Source: Flaveria trinervia | Lineage: Eukaryota; Streptophyta; Magnoliopsida; Asterales; Asteraceae | NCBI GenBank assembly: GCA_025506515.1 | Contig: CM046454.1 | Coordinates: forward strand, 30,678,465 to 30,742,464 | Reading direction: 5' to 3' | DNA length: 64,000 nucleotides | Shown here: positions 59,480 through 64,000 of the stretch, piece by piece | Position numbering within the stretch: position 1 is the stretch's first letter | How the letters are laid out: each line of letters starts with the position of its first letter | Made by a program: the position numbers and the translations under genes | Notes under the pieces: generated by a model | Seen by the model: the letters and a program-made list of their open reading frames with translations, nothing else | Told to the model about the DNA's origin: nothing | Databases searched by the model: none

Positions 59480-60000
59480 ATGTAGAGTTTACAACCTTGG
59501 TTGTTCAGACTCTGCCATGAGTGCAACTTCTTCCTTGTCCTCATTTGGATCAGGTTTGTCACTTCAATCATAGTCTGTCTTATTTTCTGATTCATCTATT
59601 TTTATATCATTGTTACAGACCACTCTTCGTTCATTTCAGAAATCAATGCTAGACCTGAAGTAAGATCAACTGTAAATTGTTCAGTATAAGCACTCGAGTC
59701 ATAACCATCCTTTATGCTTACAACTAGTGCTTTCTTTGTTTCTTCATTTGTCTTTTGATCATCTTTTAATTCTAGTATGGGCAGACTCTGATATGTGTTT
59801 TGAAGTGTCTTTTGAGTCTGGTGTTGATGTCTTTGACTATTAGAGCAACTTTGGCCATTTCCACCTTGAGTTCTTGGAGCTTTACATTCTCTAGAAAAAT
59901 GGCCATAACTGTTGCAGTTGAAACACCTTGACTTTGACTTGTCAAAGCTAATAGTTTTATTGGCACTAGGCTTGTAGTTCTTGTTGACATATGAGTGCAT
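59480..60000 (-). pseudogene. gag: Gag fragment G with CCHC knuckle
   Basis: Open frame 60000-59602 holds a C-x2-C-x4-H-x4-C knuckle at 59884-59925, preceded by the ISFDKSKSRC context also seen in A and B gag, and followed by a Gln/Asn-rich tail. The gag N-terminus is absent: an LTR-like segment begins right upstream. ATG 60000 is internal by comparison with A2 and B, not a true start. Probably a deletion derivative. Confidence 0.65.
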
Positions 60001-60354
60001 TTATGTTCTGTAAGTAATCATCACCATTTTCCAATTAAGGTCCGATAAGATCAAATGAATATATCTGTGATGATTTGTAACACAATTCAATGAAATTCAC
60101 ACAAACTAATCAAATCAAAACAAGATATCAATAAAATTCAAGTTCTCATTCATATCAAGCTAAGACAATTACAAGTATGAAAAGCGTATTCGAATATCTT
60201 GTGTATTCGTTACTATCTACCTGCAAATCTAAGCTATTTATACTGAAAACACAAAAAGGAACTAACAAATTACAAAAATAGTCCCTGTACTATTACAAAA
60301 TATCAAAAGACAAATAAAGACCACATGTTAATCTTTCTTAGAGCACTTAAGAAT
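60001..60354 (-). repeat. Putative LTR between element H (PPT side) and gag fragment G
   Basis: A PPT (60356-60365) stands on its right, and a TATA box TATAAATA on the minus strand at 60236-60243 is followed by a leader-like stretch. The left end and any PBS are not identifiable, and no second copy is in the window, so exact limits are uncertain. Confidence 0.5.
60236..60243 (-). promoter_or_regulatory. TATA box in putative H/G LTR
   Basis: The minus strand reads TATAAATA about 110 bp from the PPT side, preceded by a GTGTTTTCAG stretch. Confidence 0.5.
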
Positions 60355-60355
60355 A

Positions 60356-60365
60356 CTCCCCCTAA
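60356..60365 (-). other. Polypurine tract of element H
   Basis: The minus strand reads TTAGGGGGAG about 130 bp after the end of the H extra ORF, ahead of the putative LTR. Confidence 0.7.
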
Positions 60366-60495
60366 GATTGACATGGTCTTCAGTCTTCAAAATCTTCAAG
60401 CTTGACTGCTAACTCTATCTTCAATTCTATCTTCAGCCTTGACTTCATCATTCAAAGAAATCTGTTGGTTCTTCTTTGACTTTGAACATTGGCTT

Positions 60496-63400
60496 CTATT
60501 TGTACATATCTAACTCTTTCAAAGCTTTTGATATAGCAGACTTGAATTTACTTGCAAGAATGCCTTGGTCTGGTTTAGCTTCATTTGTTTTAATCTCCAT
60601 CTTGTCCATTCTTTCCAATGTATCTTTTGAAAGACATGAAATATCAATGTTAGCATATAACTCAATAGGTTTGTTACTTTCCTTTGAGTACACTTCTAAG
60701 ACCCCTTTCCTTGATATTCTCATGAATTCAATATCTTTAATATCTTTCTTAACAATGTTGGCATACTCAAGCGGTTTTCTCAAAGAAATCCTTTCCATAG
60801 CAGCATTCATCACATTGATAATAGAAATGAAATATTTCTTGTCTTGCTCAGCCATTTCAAGAGAACTTTCTCAAATTTTTGTATTGACAAAAATGTGATA
60901 TAACTTGGATGTAACAGTTTTAGCTCAAAAACTCCAAATAAAGTAACCATGTCCTCATCCCATCTTTCTAGATTTCGGACTAACTTCAGCTCAAATGTCT
61001 CAGTGTTATAAAACCATCTGAGAATTGGCTTTGAGTTTTGATTACCGTCAATCACTTTTAGTCCAGGAGTTGTAACTTTTTCAAAATATTTATCACATAA
61101 TTCTATCAACAAATGTTCTTCTTCTGATTGAACTCCCTTAAGTTTCTTGTTTTTCTTCAAAGTAACAAAATACTCCTTCTCTTCTTGATCACATCTTGTG
61201 TTAAGAAAATTACTTGATCCATCCAATCCACGTCTTAATAATTCCACAAACATCTTCCCACGCTTTGAATCAGTATGATTGATCAGAGGTAATCTATTAA
61301 GCTCTTTTAAGTCTTGCACAGGAAGTTTTATGATACTCGAGTAATAATGATAAACATCACATACAACATTTACTCTCTTTATCAAGAAGGCATCAAACAC
61401 TTCATCATACTTCCATGCAATGATCTTTACTTGGTTTGTAAAATCTGGAGCAATCATTGCATTCAACAGCTCAGCAACTGATTGTCCTTTTTGCAATATA
61501 TTTCTTACCAAATCTCCAGTTGTTCTTGAACTATGCAGAATATGCCTTTGATCAGTTGATGCTTTATAAGTTTGTCTTTCTGGATGAGCAAACATTTCCA
61601 TTAATTCTTTTCTATGAGCATGAGCATCATCGAATCTTGACATTTGTTTTATTTCCTGAGGTTTTAACATTCTTGTTCTTTTTGTTATCTCAAGATACTG
61701 AGGGTTATTTGTATCAAGCACTATCATTTTCTTCATTTGTTTCTCAGTTTCTTGAAAGCTTCTTACAAGATTTCTCAGAGATACAGATTGTAATCTCTTC
61801 AGCTTCCTCCAAGGGTAATTTCTAGCTTGCAACCATGATCTAAGAGCGGGTATACTCATATCACTAGGATCAGGATGGTGCAGCTCAGAACTAGACAGTT
61901 CTTCTACATTTATAACCTCCTTTGTTCTTATCCATTCATCATGCTCAACCACTATCTCATTTGGATCTATTGAAGCAACTGACTTAGCATAGATGCATTT
62001 CTCGTATTCATCATTAATTTGAGAAACAGTCAGTCCATCCAAATACACTCGATTGTATTTCATGTTCACAAGATAGTTATATTTTTCTTCAAAATCCTGT
62101 GGTACTTCATCTTGTTCTTGTATATGTTCTTGTGAAGAGAAATGTGACACAAATTCAGCTTCATCAATATCTTCATTCTCAAGAACTTCATCATACCAAT
62201 CATCATTATATATTTCTTCAATATCATCTAAAGCATCAATCTGTTCTTGAACATTTTGCTCTTCAACCAATTCTTCAGTTCTTTGAAATTTAGACGAGGA
62301 TTTAGTTTGATCAACATCTTCTAATTTATTTACTTTCCGTTTGCCTTTTCTTTTCTCAAGATTTTCTTCAATATGCACCTCAGTACTAATCACATGTATT
62401 GGAGATATAGTTTTCTGAGCTTCTCTTTCCTTTATCAATTTAGCTTTAAGATTTTCATTTTCTTCAGATAACTTCTTGAATTTCTCCTCAAGACTATCAT
62501 AATCTTTAATCATAACTTCAAAGTTCTTTATCACATCTTCTTTATCTTGGGCAAAACTAACAATCTTTTCATCTTTAACACATTTTCTTCATACAACTTT
62601 AAATTTTCATCTTTGAGCTTTTGAATTTCTTTTTCACAAGAACTGATTATCTCTTTCATTCTTTCATTTTCAACTTTCAACTCTTCAATCTCTTTTTCTT
62701 TGTTTACATTTTCTTCTTTCAGTCTTTCAATCTCATCAACTTCAACTATTTCCTATGTTTGTATAGACACATTGTGTGACATACTAATAGGGATTTCTTC
62801 TGCTGCTTCATTTTTATCAATTTCAAATATTTGATTGAATGAAATATCATCGATAAAATCAGAATCAGATGTTTGATTTTGAGAATTCATTTATGTTACA
62901 GCTTTCTCAACATTTTCTTCAATCATAGCCTGTGGATCATTTTCAGTATCTTCAACATTCCCTTCTTCATTTCCTTCTTGATTTACTTCACTGATATCAT
63001 TATTATCATCATCATCATCATCACTTTCTTCACTTGATGAAACTTCAGACATATCATCATCACTTTCTTCATCCTCTTCTACATCTTCAATCAGATCATT
63101 TGGATCTATTGGTTCTTCTTCAGTTAGATGGAAGTGTGTCTGAGTAATATCAACTTCATCCATTGATACATTACTGATACAATAAAAAACTAGAATGTTT
63201 TGAGCACCAGTGATCATTGACAGTCTTTTGTACACACTCTCTGACATGTGCTATAGCTGAATCTTATCACCAATAACTTCTTCAGCATACAAATCTGGAT
63301 TTGCATCATTAATGAGAGGTTGAAGAAATCTTGGGTACATCAGATACTTATGCCTTACTCCTCTTTCCACATTAAAAATGAATCCATTCATTATCCACTT

Positions 63401-63943
63401 AGCCATATTAAATCTTCTGTTTGAAGATAAGGCTACAATTGGAGATGCAATGTCAACACGGAATGAATCCCAACCCGCACTTCTTTTTGACATGCAATGT
63501 TGAAAGATATAGCATAAAAGCTTCCAATGCTTAAATACACAAGCTCTGAAAAATTGTTTCTTAGGGAAATGATCAGGATGACCCATCTATAGAAAAACTT
63601 CTCTACACTCATTAAATGTATATTCAGATAAATCTTGAGGATCATTATCTCCCAGTCTTAAAGCTTGTCTAATCGCTTGTTCAGAAACTTCAAGCATTCT
63701 TTCTGAAGTGATAAAGGATCTTAAGACTTTATTTCATTGATCATCTCTTTCAATTTGAGCAGTTCTCCAGAATTTTTTAATCATTCTTCTATTTATCATG
63801 GGCCTTGCACACATGGCATACACATATTTTGTTCTTAGTAAGAATCTGATAATATCTTCATATCCTGTAGCTTCTCTGTTTTCATCATCTAAGAAAGCAG
63901 CTACATTGTGTTTTGGCTCAAATTTTAATTCTGCCATGTGCAA
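60496..63943 (-). pseudogene. Extra 3' ORF of element H, broken (best preserved copy)
   Basis: Start at ATG 63937 in frame within 63943 (MAELK, KHN at residues 8-10). FW is near residue 58; a long conserved N-terminal domain with FNMAKWIM and the M-Y-P-R-F-L-Q motif at 63310-63340 follows. Then a very acidic Asp/Glu/Ser run (63100-62990), a long coiled coil (about 62740-62400, Glu/Lys heptads), and an open frame of 574 codons (62534-60810). That frame contains LQARNY (about 61830) matching element B, and a C-terminal globular-looking domain rich in Leu/Lys/Arg. The end is at 60496 after a shift near 60830. Breaks at about 63735-63590, 63250, 62890 and 62535. Function unknown; no membrane segment. 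Its gag and pol lie beyond the right edge. Confidence 0.7.
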
Positions 63944-64000
63944 AACACAACAAAAGAATTATGAGAACATTGAATATTGATTTAATGAAATTTATCTCTA

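Noticed and set aside
1..64000. Host protein-coding, tRNA or rRNA genes
   Set aside because: Searched by eye on both strands; every convincing frame belongs to a Copia-type element or its extra ORF, and no cloverleaf or rRNA core was seen.

Overview
The window looks like nuclear intergenic DNA from a flowering plant. It is almost entirely nested and rearranged Ty1/copia LTR retrotransposons, and I could not support a single ordinary host gene, tRNA or rRNA. Evidence: paired direct repeats (LTRs) with TG...CA ends, initiator-Met-type primer binding sites (TGGTATCAGAGC and a TGGCATCTAGAGCC variant), polypurine tracts (PPTs), CCHC gag knuckles, D-S/T-G proteases, HHCC integrases and YVDD reverse transcriptases (RT) in Copia order, and exact 5-bp target duplications. 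A eudicot, quite possibly of the daisy family, is my guess from the sirevirus-like elements with a large extra ORF; this is recollection, not a search result.

Layout. Element A1 (minus; 1-4957 and 16586-17257) and element A2 (plus; 4961-16585) are one family arranged as an inverted dimer. A2 has a truncated 5' LTR, PBS, gag, pol, a spacer, an extra 3' ORF, a PPT and a 3' LTR. A1 sits in the extra ORF of element B (minus; 17258-24643 and 43725-46810). Element B is split inside its second gag zinc knuckle by element C (minus; 24644-43719, TSD GTACT). Element C in turn holds element D (plus; 27616-30213, non-autonomous, TSD TAGAC) and element C2 (plus; 31686-39820), a close relative of C bordered by a 270-bp duplication of its target. 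To the right, the 5' LTR of B (46017-46810) directly abuts the PPT of element E (minus): extra ORF 46836-50068, palindrome-rich spacer 50090-52600, pol and gag 52683-58925. Then come an unassigned stretch, a gag fragment G with an LTR-like promoter (59480-60354), and the extra ORF of element H (60496-63943), which reaches the right edge.

How it works together. In intact form gag forms the particle, protease cuts the polyprotein, RT/RNase H copies RNA primed by initiator tRNA-Met, and integrase inserts the copy. All coding regions here carry stops and frameshifts, though several may be sequencing indels. The most interesting content is a ~3.3-kb extra ORF downstream of pol, present in five divergent copies (A1, A2, B, E, H). 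The copies share an N-terminal His-Asn motif, an FW motif, an M-Y/F-P-R/W-F/Y motif and, in the three copies whose centre I could read, a predicted coiled coil, but have no obvious membrane segments. In three copies a TATA box stands 70-140 bp upstream of the ATG. Other striking points are the 270-bp target duplication, a single LTR flanked by one element's PBS and another's PPT, the A1/A2 inverted dimer, and family-specific palindromic words filling LTRs and spacers.
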